Shown: positions 40,901 through 55,900, numbered from the stretch's first letter. The stretch is DNA of 64,000 nt from Apricaphanius iberus (GCA_028564705.1 JAPXFQ010000338.1:1798001-1862000); one strand, 5' to 3'. The notes: generated from the letters alone by a model not told the origin. Numbers and translations: made by a program.

Positions 40901-43900
40901 TACATATTTAGGTGTTATTTTAGATTCTCATTTGAAATTTGATATGCATGTTAAGAAGGTGTGTAGAACAATCAGAACAAATCTGAATTGTTTTTACATG
41001 ATTAGACCATATATATCATTGAAAGCAGCCAAGTTATACATGCATGCAATGATTTTTTCACACTTATCTTACTGTGTGACTGTCTGGAGTCAGGTTTCTC
41101 AACTGACTATTAAACCTGTTAGATCCTTATATAAACAAACACTAAAAGTTTTGGATAAGAAACCAACCAGATGGCACCACTGTAAAGTTTTACAAAAATA
41201 TAGTTTGCTTGGTTTTGAAAATTTTATAAATTCATCTCTTACTAAAATGTTTTTTAAATGTTTAAATAATCTTGCTCCAAAAGTTATATGCAAATTAATA
41301 TCAAAACAGAGTAGTAGGGGGATCACTACAAGAGGTGCAACTACACAGAACTGTGTAGTACCACAGAGAAAAACTAAATTTGCACAATCTACATTCTCAG
41401 TTGAAGGTACACTGCTATGGAACAGCTTGCCAGCTGAATTGAAAATGCAGACACAGTTGAATATATTTCAAACAAAAATGAAAAAGTGGTTCAAACAAAA
41501 GCAGATATGTGAACATTGATAGTTGTATATAGTGTCAGCTGTTTATTCTATTTTATTTGGTTTTGCATTTTATGTATATATATATATATTTTTTATTTTT
41601 TTTATAGAAAAGCCTAACCAAGGACTGGGGCTGCAAATTAGCCTTTGGCTAGAAGCCTATATGTAGAGCATCGGCTGCATGAAACTGTAGCAATGTTATA
41701 CTGCATTGTCCCTGTTAAATAAACTATTTCCAAATGCAGCGTTCAGGTGAGACCAGTAAGTTGGTAACATTTGAACATCATTTACCTAGATTTTGGCAAC
41801 CTAGGCAGTGTGGCCGGGTAAAAGGCTCTGCTGAAGCATCTCCATAAAGCTAGACAGTAAGAGAAACCAGGAAAGTTAGCTAGACTTTAGACTTAATAAA
41901 ACGAAGGCCTTGCTCAGAACAGGAGGATTTTTTTGACACCTAACACGTCCCAATTATCGGGGTAAGTCTTGTGTGGTGCGTTCAGAGTCCTCTGGTCTGC
42001 TGAGAAGGACATCAGAACCACTCTGATCATAAATCGGGGATATTCAACATGGTGGATTGCTTTGGCCTGATATCCCCTGAGATGACTATCAGCGATGCAC
42101 CTTGGAAATGTCTAATATTTCAAATTCTTTGCTCACTTGACCGCAGTCCACAAATGCATAGAAATAGATCAGTCAGAGCAAAGGTTTTTTTTTTTTTACA
42201 AAATCCACCTCCATATCTTTGTATAGCAAGTCGAGTCCCTGCTCCTGCTTTGTCTGCGACTTTGTTCAACACCAGGATTAGATATATTTTTTTTCTCTTT
42301 TAAAACTAGTCCACAAACTCGAAGTTTCATCCTCAGCGTCTTTATTTATTTACTCCATTGACTTTAGTCACGATATATATGAGGTTTTTTGAGATTTCCT
42401 GTCTGACTGGAATGTGAGCTGTCCCGTCATTGTCGTGTGGCCGCACACCACACAACGAAGGACCAAAGCAGGAATTTTTAAATCGCTCTGTGTGTGTGTT
42501 CTCAAACTCTTCTGTCAATTTTTAAACCCTGTTGTGTGAACCAGGCCAAAGTAGACCAACACCAGCAGAAGATATGGCTCCTAAAACCATCACTGACTGT
42601 CGAAGAGCACGCTGGACATCAAGTAACTTCGATTTCCTTCAAACTCAGATCTCAATCTCCAAATGAAAATGTAAAATTCAGTTCCATCATTTTTCTCCTT
42701 AGTCCAGGAAAGATGGTTTTCACATTGTATCTGGTTCAGCAGTGGCTAATACCAGGAATGTTGTAGCACATGTCCACGATTACGTTCTGTGCATTTTTCT
42801 CTCTCTCCTGTATGCTCTTCAGTGGCTTATCCCCCTTGTGATGGGGATCAGTGAATGTCAACTAGAAATCTGTCAAATCAGCAGTCATCTACATAACTAT
42901 GTATGCAACAAAATGGCCATAAAACATTTCTGCTTGTAAAAATTAATTTTCATAATATTTATGTAATATTCTAAAACTACATGTAAGGGGTTTTATTAGC
43001 CATAGGCTTTGATAATAATATAATAATAAATATTGAAATATATCCCTCGGTGTGTAATAAAAGTAATCAGTGATTTTAACTCAAATTACTAAACTTAAAA
43101 AGGACTTTTTGACTGTATTCTAATTTTCTGAGATTCACCTGCATGGTTCATATTCCACACAATGAACACAGGAAAAGCTCTTTAAATTTCTGCAAATCTC
43201 AAAATAAAAACAGCAACCTGAATAAAAAAAAGTTCATAAATCCTATTCGTCATTTTCCAGCAAAGCTTAAAAAAAGACTCCAAATAAAAATGTGTAATGT
43301 TTATTGTCTAGCTCATTTTAGCAGATCTAACTATGCACCAGTAACCCAAGGCTTTTAATCTCTGAAGTTTGCACTTTAAGATCGTTTCTATGCAATAACT
43401 GGCAAAAATCTAAATCTTATTGAAAGTAACATCACAGAATGCAATCTATCTATGTACAACCATGTAAACATTTTTTATATACATTTTTTCTGGGTGTGAT
43501 CTATTTAAAGGATTCATAACCTGACATTTTCACTGTTCCATGTGAAAACATGTATACTATGGTTTCCTAATGATTTTACACTGGCCGGGAAGCCGATTTA
43601 AAAAAATTGATTGTTTTCCCTTGGCTTCCTTAACCAGCCCACGCACACTCATACACCAGATCTCAGTTTCTCTTCTGTCTTGACCTCAAACCGGGAGGAT
43701 ACATAATTTATGGAAACTGCAGACCAATGCTGCTGCAAGCCGAAATATCGCCTTATCTCATGAGACAATACTGCATTTACAAAAAAGGGACAGAAATGAT
43801 TTTTCCTCTGAATTTCTTTTTGAATGTCCTAAAAAACTACAATAGAGCATGTTTAGCCACTGTGGCAATAGATTATGACTCCTTTAACAATTCAGTATTT

Positions 43901-46900
43901 ACATAATTTAAAGTAATGCAGATCTATCTTGCCTTTTAAAAAGCTGTTCCCATCCCTGGCGCACTCTCAAGATTCAAAATGGTTGCATATATGTAAAGCT
44001 CTCTTAAATGGCCCCCACCCGACTGTGATGTCTGCAGTCATTATTAGTCTAAATTTAGTCCTAGACTCTCGCCTTTAAAAATCATAACACGAAGAAAACT
44101 CCTTTTAATGTACACTGCTCTGTTCATGTCTCCTCGTCTGAGCGCTCTGCTCTCTTGTAAAAACTATATAAATAACCAGGTGCCATATTAAATAATCTGT
44201 TTGTTGCTCAAAGGTAAAATCTTTTACAACATTGAAGAGTGTCACCAAATACATCAACAAAAGCTTAAAATAAGTCAGTACAATAACTGACTTGTAGCAG
44301 GAGTGGAGGGTGCAGCGGCGGCAGAGCCCTCGTCTTCCTCGTCGCTGTCGTCCTCGTTGGACTGCGGCACCTCGGCTTCAGGGATACTTGTTGCCGGGGT
44401 CTCCGTCTCCTGCTCCGCCCTGCTCTTCAGAGCTAAAATACGATGATGTAACGCTGCAGCCAGCTGACCTATGTCTTTCGAGCTACCCTAAAGAAGTTAA
44501 AGACAAAAAGGAAAATAGAAGCTAAGGAACTTTAGAGTTAAACATGCCGTCAATACATTCCTGACTGCAGATGTTTCAGATTTCATGTCTGTCTGTAGCA
44601 TAAGCGTTCTGCCCTTTAAACCACTGGAGGCTAATGTCAAACATCTGGGAGAAGACGCTCTGGAACTCAGTAGGCCGGAAGAAGCATGATCATGTAAGTG
44701 GAAGCAGTAAATATGATAAAAATGTTCGAAGCAAAAGGTTAAACTTGATCAAGCTTTTTAGGTTAATGAAGTGGAGCGCAATGGTATTCACTTAAATTAG
44801 CACAGCACTATAAAAACAGAACATTAGGAAACCCTTTAAGCAATAACAGACCAGGTAATTCCAATGTCTTAAACTAAAATCATTTTAAAAAGAGCTAGGA
44901 GTAAACAAGATGTTACATTAACTCAAATTGCATAAAACAAAAGATTAAAATCAAATGATATAATTTAGATAATTATCTATGATAACACACTATATACCAG
45001 ATTTTCAAAATAGCAAGATGCACTCAAGATATTTCCACTCAAAGTTAGACGTTTTCTGTTTGTTGAGAAAAATAACTTCATTCCTTATTTTCTTTGCATG
45101 TCTGAAGTGAACATTTCAAAGCTAAAAGTCGGAGGGAAAAACAATCAAATGTTCCCAGTGGTTAGAATTCTAGGGGAAAAAAGATGGACTCTTCTCACAC
45201 TCCCTAAGTTAGCACTTAGTACGTCTACCATGAATCTTAAAACACTTCTTTCCCACATTCATAAATAACCTGTATTTGTTAGCATGTTCTTTAGTGTTTG
45301 AATTCCTAAAAAGAAAGGCGTACAGTGGACCCCCTGGGTTACAACTGTCCATGAATAGCCAAAATCAGTGAATACTTGATACATCCACTAAAAACACTGT
45401 CTATTTTAATCATTCAAACACAAAATATACTATTTGTAGACCAACCACAGAAGATAACATCTACAGTCTTCCTAATCTCTGCTCTCAGGGGTTAAAAAAA
45501 AGAAGAAATAAAAGAATTCCCAAATAGGTGGTCCACTGTAAATTGCTGTTGGCTTGATTTTCCAACCTTCAGCTAAAATAAGCTTTAGTTAAATAGCAGG
45601 GAGCATTTGGGGTAACTACACTTCAGAGTTCTCTAATCAAACGTTAATCCTAGCGTCCTTCTGATGAGACTGCCTGCTTCCCGACATTGTCAGAAATTTA
45701 GTTTTGTCACTGCATAATAAACCCCATTTCTTTTTCCAGAAACACAACAAGTGGAGTGAATGACTAGAAAACGGCTCAAATTAAGACATAAAAAAAAAAT
45801 CAGAACACACCTCAATTAAAGACCTAAAAAGGAAAATCTGGACATATTTAAGAATTTATGAGACTTAAAATATAGATAAGATTTGTTAAACAACCATAAC
45901 TGTTGTGTTTCTGTGACACATACTGATATTAAGAAGACCTTGACCCCCTGGTCCTCTGTGTCCATGGCAGTGATTCGCACACTCTTCTCACTGGCCTTGT
46001 CCACCTGCATCTGGGGCCAAAGTTTTGTGTTGAGGATCAACCGCAGGCTGCCCTGCGTCCTCATCACTGCAAACATTAGGGGACACAGAGACACATGATC
46101 ATACAGAACCACTACAAGGTGATAGATGTATTCTCAGTGTATTTTATTTTTTCATTAAGAATATGTTAACTATATTGTATTTCAAAATAAAGTTTTAGCT
46201 TTCTGGTATCTAATAAAATATTGAAGTAAAAGCTTACATTTACAATAAATGCATTCTATGAAATTTAAATTTGATTATATATTAAAACGAACAAAAACCC
46301 CCAAAATAAAATCATCCAATTTGCAAGATTTAGCACCCCCTTGTGCTGTATGTCAAGTCTTGCAACACATATACAACTGTGTTAAGGCCTTGGAACCTAA
46401 AATATCAGCAAAATATAAGTTAACAACTAAACTTCCCACTGTTTATTTTTAGGTTTACTTCTAAGAGAGCGTTTTTACGTGTGTTTACCTAGACGAGACT
46501 GTAGCGTGCCGTCGTCAGTTGAAGCCATATCGTTGAGTCTCAGCAACCCTCGACCTCTCTCTATCCACGACTGAGCAGTCTTCTCAAAAACATACAACTT
46601 GCACTGCATCTGTGGCAAAAAAGAAAGAAACAAAAAGGTTTTCATCACTTTCAGCCCGAAAGTTTACTGCATCTTTTGAACGTACTTGTCTTCTTACCTG
46701 TAAAACATTGCTTTCCGACTCCTCCCCGGTTTTCACGTCGACCTTCTCTAAGATGCACTTCTTGGCTGTGGCTTTGGTGTAAGCTGCTGCAGATTCTGCC
46801 AAAGACTCCGACACACTGTTTGCTGTTGGAATGAAATGCAGGATAAATTATTTACTCATCACTTGAAGATTTTTTCCCCTATACTGACAATATTTATTCC

Positions 46901-49900
46901 CCAAAATGAAACCTAAACAGATTGCTGCTGATCCATTACAGAACTGCTGTCAGGTCAAAAGCATTTAGTCACATTACAAATACAAACTTCAACCCACTTT
47001 GTTTGGATTTTATGTGACAGACCAACACAGTGGAGCAGATAAATGTGAAGCGGAAGGAAAAAGGATGTATGATCTAGCACCTTTTGCTCTAATACATGTG
47101 TAAAACTATCAAGTCATAATCAACCAGCAAAACTGACAGACCAAGCAAGGACAAGATAATTCAAACAAGCAGTCAATGGTGCAACGAGTGACAGCTCAGA
47201 TGGGAAAATGTTTTGATAAGTATTAATTGTGTGACTCGGCTTCTATATAAAAGCGGGATAAAGAAAGGTAAAGGATGTGTAACAGATACAGTGGAAAAAG
47301 GTGCTCTAAACTAGACTAGAAGAAAATCTGTCTCTAAAACATATGAAATTGGTACAGAATTTGCAGCTATAACCGAAACAAAGTGCATCTACAGAGGATT
47401 GTCTGGAGCTGGAAATAAAATGTACACATTTAGTTTTTTCCTTCTACTGAACATGAAATACTTTGTTAGTCTATCACATCAACTTAAACAATAAAATCGC
47501 AGTTTACAAATGAAATAGAACTAAATAAAAAATTTCAAGAGGATATGAATATTTCTGCAAGCTACACTACCCCAGTGGTGGTAAACAAGCTTCTTTAAAC
47601 AGTGCTCATACAAGAACTGAACTAGATTCTGTTTCCAGCCTTGGAAAAAATAACCTGAAACCATGTAGGCATGCATGTGGTTGTACTCTTACATTTCTTG
47701 GGCTCTTTGGATCTTACTTTCATTAGGGATTTTCATTCAATCCAGAAAAGTGTGCTGTTAAATTTCATAGTAATGAAGCTGAATAGCAAAGATTTGTGAA
47801 GAGTAAGTGGGAGTGTATTTTTACCCTTCTCTGGGGTTGTTTCCTGCGATGATGGTTCTGAAGCAGGAACAGCTGAAACCTCTTTACTTTCCTCGTTTGA
47901 GGCCTCACCCTTTGGGGGACTCTGAAATTAAAGAAAAAGAAAATGACAAAGATGCATTTCATGGTAAATCTCTGAGAAACAACCAACCTAAATCAGCTTA
48001 CCAGAACTCGTTCAGACATATTCTGCCCAAAGACAAACTTTGCACCACTGTCTGTACTATTTGTGGCATTTTTTGAACTGGAAAAAAACAAACAACAAAA
48101 ACAAAAGGAGTGAACACAAGCTTTAGTCAAAGAACGGAGGTTCTTCATGAATTAAATTGAAATGCTAAAAATATGTCAGACATAATTTCATTACCTTGGG
48201 GTAGAGATGTACTGTAAGAAATAATTAGTGCCCTCTGTTTGAGAGTCCAGTTGTGCAGCCTCTTTTGAGTCGTCTTCTGTACTGTTCTCATCCAACTAGA
48301 AGAGAGGAAAAAAAACAAAAGAATGCATTTTAAAAAGGAAGTGGGTCGAGATAAAAAAAAGAAAAGATTCCCATAGCAAATCAGCCAAATCGCATGCACA
48401 GAAAGACAAACCTAATAGCAAAACGGTATTCCAAAACACACAAGTGCTTTCTTAAAGGGAAAAGCTCCCGTTAAACGGTTGCCAAGTAATTATATAAGCC
48501 ACATTGCAATAAGTAACTTTAAAGACTTTTACATCCTAAACCTAATTCAATACAAGAAATAAATATCCATACACTGCACATATGAGACCCTTAGACTCTA
48601 TAAGATCTTTACCCTAAATGTTATGACTTGAACTTACACTCTTGAAATACATCACAGCAGGGCGAAAAACCGAAAAAATTTACAGATACCGAAATCTATG
48701 ACTTACCGACGTCATTTTGTCCATGTCGGTATATTAAACAGAAAAAAATTGATGTGTGTAGTTTGACAATGCTCATGTCCCTTTAAGATGCTGCAGCTGT
48801 ACCACGCTACAGACTGGATGGGGTGGAATCATGTGACCATGTGCATTCATGTCAATCCACCCTATCCAGCAGTGCTGCCAACTTAGTAACTTTGCTGCTG
48901 TGTTCAGTTAGTTTTTAGACCCCTCTTGGGATTATTTTTCAAAACAGCAAAAGATTGACACTTTTTTGATGTTTTTGGAGACTGACATGAAACACGTTAC
49001 TTTCGTCACCGAGCAGCGATGCTGCTTTACTCTCTCAGCCAGTCCTCAAGTCAGAGCAGCTGTGCCTACTGCGCCCTATATCACAGTGTCAAGAAAAACA
49101 TTTTGTCGCCTTGAAGACCAAACTAATTTTTTATATCAAACAAAGAAAATACAAAATATTTTTTTTATTATTGTATAATTTAAGGGATATTCCAGCCTCA
49201 AGTAAAAATGTGTCTGTGGGAGAAAAGCAATTTCTAACCAGCCCAGTCATTCTACTGATCTGGCAGCAGTCCCTTTGCTTTTGCTTAGCATAAAACAATG
49301 TAGGTGAATCACTTACATTGGATTTGGCAAATGCACCCAAAATCCCAGGTTCAACCTGATAATATAGAGTCATGGATTAAATGAATAAACACCTTTCTCT
49401 CAGGGAAAGGCATGTCAACCGTTAGGCCTGAGTACTGCCTGCAACGTAGAATCAAGCAATCACTTAAATAGAAGTAAGCTATAAGTTCTTAATTTTATGA
49501 GAAAAAAAACACTTTCCGTGGGATTTGGGTGTTATTGTGTTTTTCTGGTGCATATACATGCATACAGATTTGGAAAAAAATAAAAAACAACCAGGCTGTT
49601 TTAAGTAAGACAGGGGTTTCTGAATTAATCCTGCATTCAGTCTCTGATTGAGCTGTTCAAAATCTGTCCGGCTTTCTACGTCACAAGATGGAATATTGGA
49701 ATATCCACAATTCCTCAGACCGCTGTCTCCACCCACCAGGTACAGCAGTAAACAACGGTTACCATTCAGATTAGGAAACACAACGTTGAAGCTCCACGCA
49801 AAATGCTCCGTTTTTGGCAGGTAAAAAGAGCTCAAAAACTTCATCAGCATCCGGTCGAGGAGGACAGAAGAGCGGCATGGGTTGAATTTTATTTTTTAAT

Positions 49901-52900
49901 GGTAAGATGCTGGTGGTAAGGGCAGGGAAGACGGGAGATCTGCCGCCAAACTGAAGCTGCTGAAAACCGGGAAGAAGACGGGAGATCTGCCGCCGCAAAG
50001 GGCTACTCAAACTCCGGGCGGAAGTCGGCAGACGTGCCGCCGATCTGAGTGCTCAGCGAGATCGCTCTGCACAGCTTTAAAGTCGGCGTCTCAGGAAGAT
50101 ATCGGAGTGGACGGTAAGCAGTTAAGTATATTCTTTTAACTTTAAGTCATTTCTTCAATAACCATTCAGAAGTATCTTGCTGAATTCTCAGAGTATTGGG
50201 TTCTCAGGAGATTTCCCTCCAACAGGAGCAGATTCTGGTTCAAACATATACGTTTGAACAAATATATTTTTTATGGTTGAATGATTTTTTTTATATGGTT
50301 GAACTACTGCAGCCATGTCCTTAACTTTCACTCACTTTCACTCCTTTAAAAGGTAACACAGCATGCCCCAATGTAATGAGATTTAAGAATGTCATTGACA
50401 TTGTACAGCTGTTCCTAAGGCTTTGAGACATGAAAATTAACCACACTGAAGGCGATTCTTCAGAAATAGAAAAAAATCTAAAAATGCGGTGAACCTTCCT
50501 AAGAGTGGTTGGCTTAACAAAATTACTTCAAAAGTGCATCGACAACTGAACCAGGAGGTAGAATCTAAGAACATCTGAAGCACTGCAGGCATCACCAGCC
50601 AGTGTTCATGATTAAACAATAAGAAAGACTTTGTGAGAATGGAATCTATAGGAAACTTTCTTGGTAAAAAGCACTAACTCCCCTGGTAAAAAACATCTAC
50701 ACTCCCAAGAATTTTGTGATAAACATTTTGTGGACTGATGAGACTAAAGTGGAACATTTAAAAAAAACATAATAGTGAAAAATATTATGTATTTAATTTG
50801 GTTGTTCTAGCCTGATATTATAATTTGTTTAAAGATCAAAAGCATGAATAAAACCCAGAATAAATTTATAACAGGGTAAGCGCTTGTTAAATGCAACTCA
50901 CCTTTGCTCGGTCTTTTATATTTTGACCAAACACAAAAGACACAGGGACATCAGCGTCCTTCTCTCTTCTGCTTCCGTCTTTGTTACCGTTTGCTCCATC
51001 CTCCTCATTTTCATGTTTCTGAAACACAACCCAAACATACACCTACAGATTTAGTTTTACTTCTAATAAAACAGTTTGATAACTCAAGGATTTTAAATTA
51101 TTGCTTATTCACTATATTAAACTGCAGTGGCTGCAAATAACACTTTCTACATATTAAACAATACAGCCAAGTCTCCGTCTTTGACAATATATTAATTCAA
51201 TCACAAATGTTTGATGTTTTTTGTCATGTATAAAATTAGAAATCAAACTGTAGTGCAGAAATTTCACCATAACATTTTATAGAAATACTTTATATAAAAC
51301 TGTACAATAAACAAACTATACATTGGACTGTGCAATATGACGCAATATATTGTCAGGACGATAGAAAACATCTATCCTTTTATATGAATCTCTATCGTTT
51401 AAGCCACGATAGGGTTTTGCGGCAGAAAATTACGTCAAGATGCACCTTATGGCATTCCTGTGCATGCTGCAATAGATGGAAAAAACTGGGAACAAGACGG
51501 TAACAAACACATTTCCGATTTGGGATCTAAACAAGATTATCAGACAACCCAAAGTTGATTTCCCTGCGTGTCTCACCTCCCCTCCCGACGAGCAGCTTCA
51601 ACAAAATAAAAAAAAATAAATAGGGTCTCTCAGAGAGAACACCGGCTCTAAAAGCCGTTTTGTTCGCTAGCAGCACATCAGTGGTGTAATATGGCATCTG
51701 TATCTGGAGTTTATCAGTTTACTCCTCGAGTCAACACTGCTTTTGCTCATTGACTCTCTGTATTCATTGCCGTGGTTTTAATTGGAGCTGAAACAACTCA
51801 TCAATTATCGATTTTTTTAAATGGTTGACAACTAATTAAGTCATTGATTAGTTGCTTTATTATCACGTTTTAGCTTAACCCCTTAACTTTCCGACGACCC
51901 ACACGCGGGCCCGTCCGCCATTTTTACATTTTATGATATTCTGATTTATAATTTCTAATTTATACGTTTCATATCTTCGGAAAGCTAACAGTATTGTTTT
52001 TTTCAATCATATATGCCAATAAAGGAAACAATCATAAGTGTGAACACAGCAGTTGTCTTTGTCACGCCCTCCCCCCAATTCCCTCCCCTCCTGATCTTTG
52101 AAATGTCTGAGTTCATTTATCTTGCACCGTTACGCTAATTTTACACTGTTAACTGTGTTCGGGTACAATAAAATAGATTGCAGTGAACTGCACAAATCTC
52201 TTGAGTTTTCATTGTTCTTAATGAAAATTTGTTTGTAATAATTTATATAGGTGAAAGTAATAGCCAAATATAATTATTAATAAAAGCGATTAATAGTAAA
52301 AATAATTGACAGATTAATCGATTATGAAAATAATCACCGCTTTCCATAGCTCCCATCCCTACATGATGAGTATTAGTGGTGTTATTATCATCCATCATCT
52401 AAAACTGCATTTCCACATTGTACATTTTTATAAATTGTAAATGGACTGAACTATTATAGCGCTTTTCTAGTCACTACTGACCACTCAAAGCGCTTTACAT
52501 TGAAGCCACATTCACCCATTCACACTCACTTTCATACACCGATGGCCAACATGGCTCGGTAGGACGATGTACAATTTTTGGGGTCAAGTGCCTTGCCCAA
52601 CTACTCTACCACTGAACCACAGTCGCTCTCAAACTATTCATGAAATAAATGAACAGAAAAATTGCTATATAGTAACGTATATTGTTATCGGGATATAAAA
52701 ATTTAGCCATATGGCACAGCCCTAATATACAATAAACTATACAATCAATGTTTTTCAAAGGATTATATAGGTTTTGATGTCCTTATTTAATAGGTGAGGT
52801 AAGAAATGTTTCTTTGGATTATAAAAGATCCTGACTCCTGCTATAAGGTATACATTTAGGGACTACTGTCTACAGTAGCAGTGCCAATTGCTGTAATAGG

Positions 52901-55900
52901 ATAGTAAAAATAGTCAAAAAAGTAATCTACATAATCAAGCTGTCTTTCTTAAAAAACACAAAACAATTCCTCTCATTGCTTGAAGTTGCCTCTTCTTTGG
53001 ATTTACATAATGACCGCTCAGGGCAGGAACACTGGCAGTTCAACGGTACACAGAACACATCCAAGGTATAAAAAAAGCAAAGAAACTAAGAATAACTTAA
53101 GTTTTTTGTACAGGACAGTAAAGTTGTCAAAACCGTTACAGAATCGGAAACTAATGAAATCTGTACAGCGAAATGAAGGCGTAATTATTGTTGCATTCGA
53201 TTAGAAACTCAACAGGAAGAGTTTAAACCTGTGTGTTGAGTCATTTAGCAATGCTCAATTATCTACCTATCTTATTATCTACCTATTATTTTTAAGCGCA
53301 TTTTAAACTACAATGCTTCTCAAAGTGCTTTACAGGTTAAAATGACCCCACAACCCCCTCCCTTTCCAAAACCCAAAATAAAATCATCATCACAACTATA
53401 CAACCCCCCCATGCAAGCACACACTTAAAAGCAACACTAAACAAAACAAAAGAGACTGAGTACAGATGAGCCAGGAAAAGCCATTATGGGAGCCATCTGC
53501 ATCGGTAGCAGCAGATCAACAGCGGCAGCAAAGGCACCGACCCAGGGCGCCCAGAGGAGGGAGAGCTGGTACCCCCGCCTCCACCCAAGCACTGCCTGGA
53601 GAGCACCCAGGCAGCCACAGTCTACCACCGCTCCTGATGCAGAGGACTCTCAGAGGAAACACTGGAAGGAAGATTTAAAATAAGTTAAAATATAAAAACG
53701 AACAGTAGATAATGAGATTAAGTAGTAAATGATAAAAATGTTAAGACTGATAGCGTTTTAAATGATCAAGTGTAAAACAATGATAAGATATGATCTAATG
53801 AAAATGCAAAGCAGATAAGCAATAATTAATAGATAATTGTCAGCTAAAAGCTAAAATAAAAATTAAATCAAATAAAACACGCAGAGCAATTAAACATGTA
53901 AAAAAAAAAATCTGTCAAAAGCTATGTTATAAAGATTAGTCTTAAAAATATGAATGTTCTCTGCAGCCCTGAGGTTCTCTGGCAGCCTGTTCCAGAGGTG
54001 AGGGCCATAATAATGGAAGGACGCCGCACCATTACAGAGATACCACGTTTGAAGTCACATAAATCATCAGCATAAATGACAATGATAAAACTCTCACCAG
54101 TGACTTGGCCTGCGTAGTCGAGTGCTCTTTGTTGTTCAGGCAGAACGACTGGCTGACCAGTGATCCTTCTGGCGACTTTTTCACACCGTTCGTCCCACAA
54201 GTGGAATCTAGGTTTAAACAAACAAAAAAATATATTGTAAATTTTTTATTACTTTACTGAAACACAATCAGTACATATATTATACAGAAAACATTCCATT
54301 ATAACACTGTTCTAAAAGATCTGAAAGCAGTCCATGTTTGTGCGTCGCATGTATGTTGCAAACCTGCTGTTTAACATGAAGTATACTTGGGTTTACAGTA
54401 CCTATAAAAACAATTCATGCCATTGGATGTTTTAGCCCTTTAATTGTTTAACAAGTCATGATTAACAAAAGTTGGCTTTGAAAAATAAATATCCAAGGGA
54501 GTGAATACTTTCCATAGGCACCAATGTACCAAAAAAGTTACTAAGAAAATGTGAAACTTTATATTCCCCAAGGAGATCAATAAAAGTCAAAGTTGAACTT
54601 GTTCACCATTTAGTCCTTCCTATTCAATACTGTTGAACCAGTTTTTTTTAGGTAATATGCCACTACACACAAACACAAATGTTTGCTACGGCATTGAAAC
54701 AACTCTTGAGAAACAAGTTTGGGCAACAAGCCTGAAAGATGAAGTTTGCTACAGCTCTGTGGTCTTTCATTAAAGCCAGAAGGTACGTCCTCTTCTCTTC
54801 TTTGAAAATGTTCAGAGTACAACAAGGCTGGTTTGTTGAAGACATGAAATGTCTCATTGCTTCATTTTGCAAGGTTGTAAAGTCACATGGATGCCATGTG
54901 AAAAGATATTTTCTCTAATCAAATTGAGAGCTTAAAAAGTATTGAAAAAGTAGAAAAAATAGAAAACAAATTCCTATAATTTTTTTGCTTGTGAAAGAAA
55001 TTCAAATAAATCTGAGGTTGGCCTGATTAACACTATTAACACTTCACCCGAAGTCATCTCTTGTCTATGCTTTCTTGTATTTTAATATTGCTAGTTGATT
55101 ATAAATGTTTGTTTAAGCCTTATTTTACTGCTTATTTGTTTTAATTTTCACACTGTAAATGTAATGTAAAGCACCTTAAATTGCCTTGTGTTGAAAGTGT
55201 GCTACACAAATAAAGTTGCCTTGCCCTTAGTTCAAAACAATGGCAAATTAAGTTATAGGAGATACATTACATTGAGGCTTGACTCCTCTCGTCTTTAACA
55301 TATTTGCAGAGGCAGTAAACCAATAAAGTGCTCCAAAAAGTCATCAACATTCAGAGAACATACATCCTTTGAGATTATCAGACAGACGTTTCATGAACTC
55401 TGGTGCTATGCCATGTGTGTTCATATGACTGGCATGATGATGGGAAATGGACAGTTTTGTTAAAGCGTTTTTAATCAACCGCTACTTTTTTGCATAGATC
55501 TACAAGCGGTTGCACGATCGTAAATGATAAATTGAGTTGCGCAATGAATGAGAACACACGTATTTTCAACAGAGACAACTACGTCCGCTTTGGCTGTTGC
55601 TCCCGGCAAACAGCTTGTGTGCTGGAGCGCACGGACAGCTGTTTTATACCGGCGTTTCCGTGAAGAGCTTTTTCCCCGCTAGTTACATGTACTAACTTCT
55701 TGGACACAACAACCAAAAACACAAACCAGGCTCCCTTAGCTTCTGGCACCAGCTCCCAAACGGCTTGCAGTCTCCGCCTTTTTCCTCTATCCATGCCCAG
55801 CGCCACTTGTTTTAAAGGCCATTGTCAACCACGACTATATCTCCCCCTGGCTTCATGAATTTAGCCTCCATTCTTCTGATTTCGGGAGAACAACCGGGGC

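Larger units (their letters stand above)
51324..52724. mobile_element. hAT-type element, decayed and carrying nested insertions
   Basis: The left end TGGACTGTGCAATATGACGC and the reverse complement of the right end, TAGGGCTGTGCCATATGGC, are related termini of the GGGCTGTGCAATAT type. The flanks ctatacat (51316-51323) and atatacaa (52725-52732) agree in 6 of 8 positions, as for a worn hAT target duplication. Inside lie a second hAT-like element (about 51783-52360) and a SINE-like repeat (52437-52628). No transposase frame remains. Confidence 0.55.

Noticed and set aside
44310..44525. + strand Arg/Pro-rich ORF of 71 codons
   Set aside because: It is the antisense shadow of the ranbp3 acidic-tail exon.
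55579..55806. Minus-strand ORF starting MALGMDRGKRRRLQ
   Set aside because: It lies in a ranbp3 intron in a GC-richer patch that looks like old repeat. No splice support or known family.
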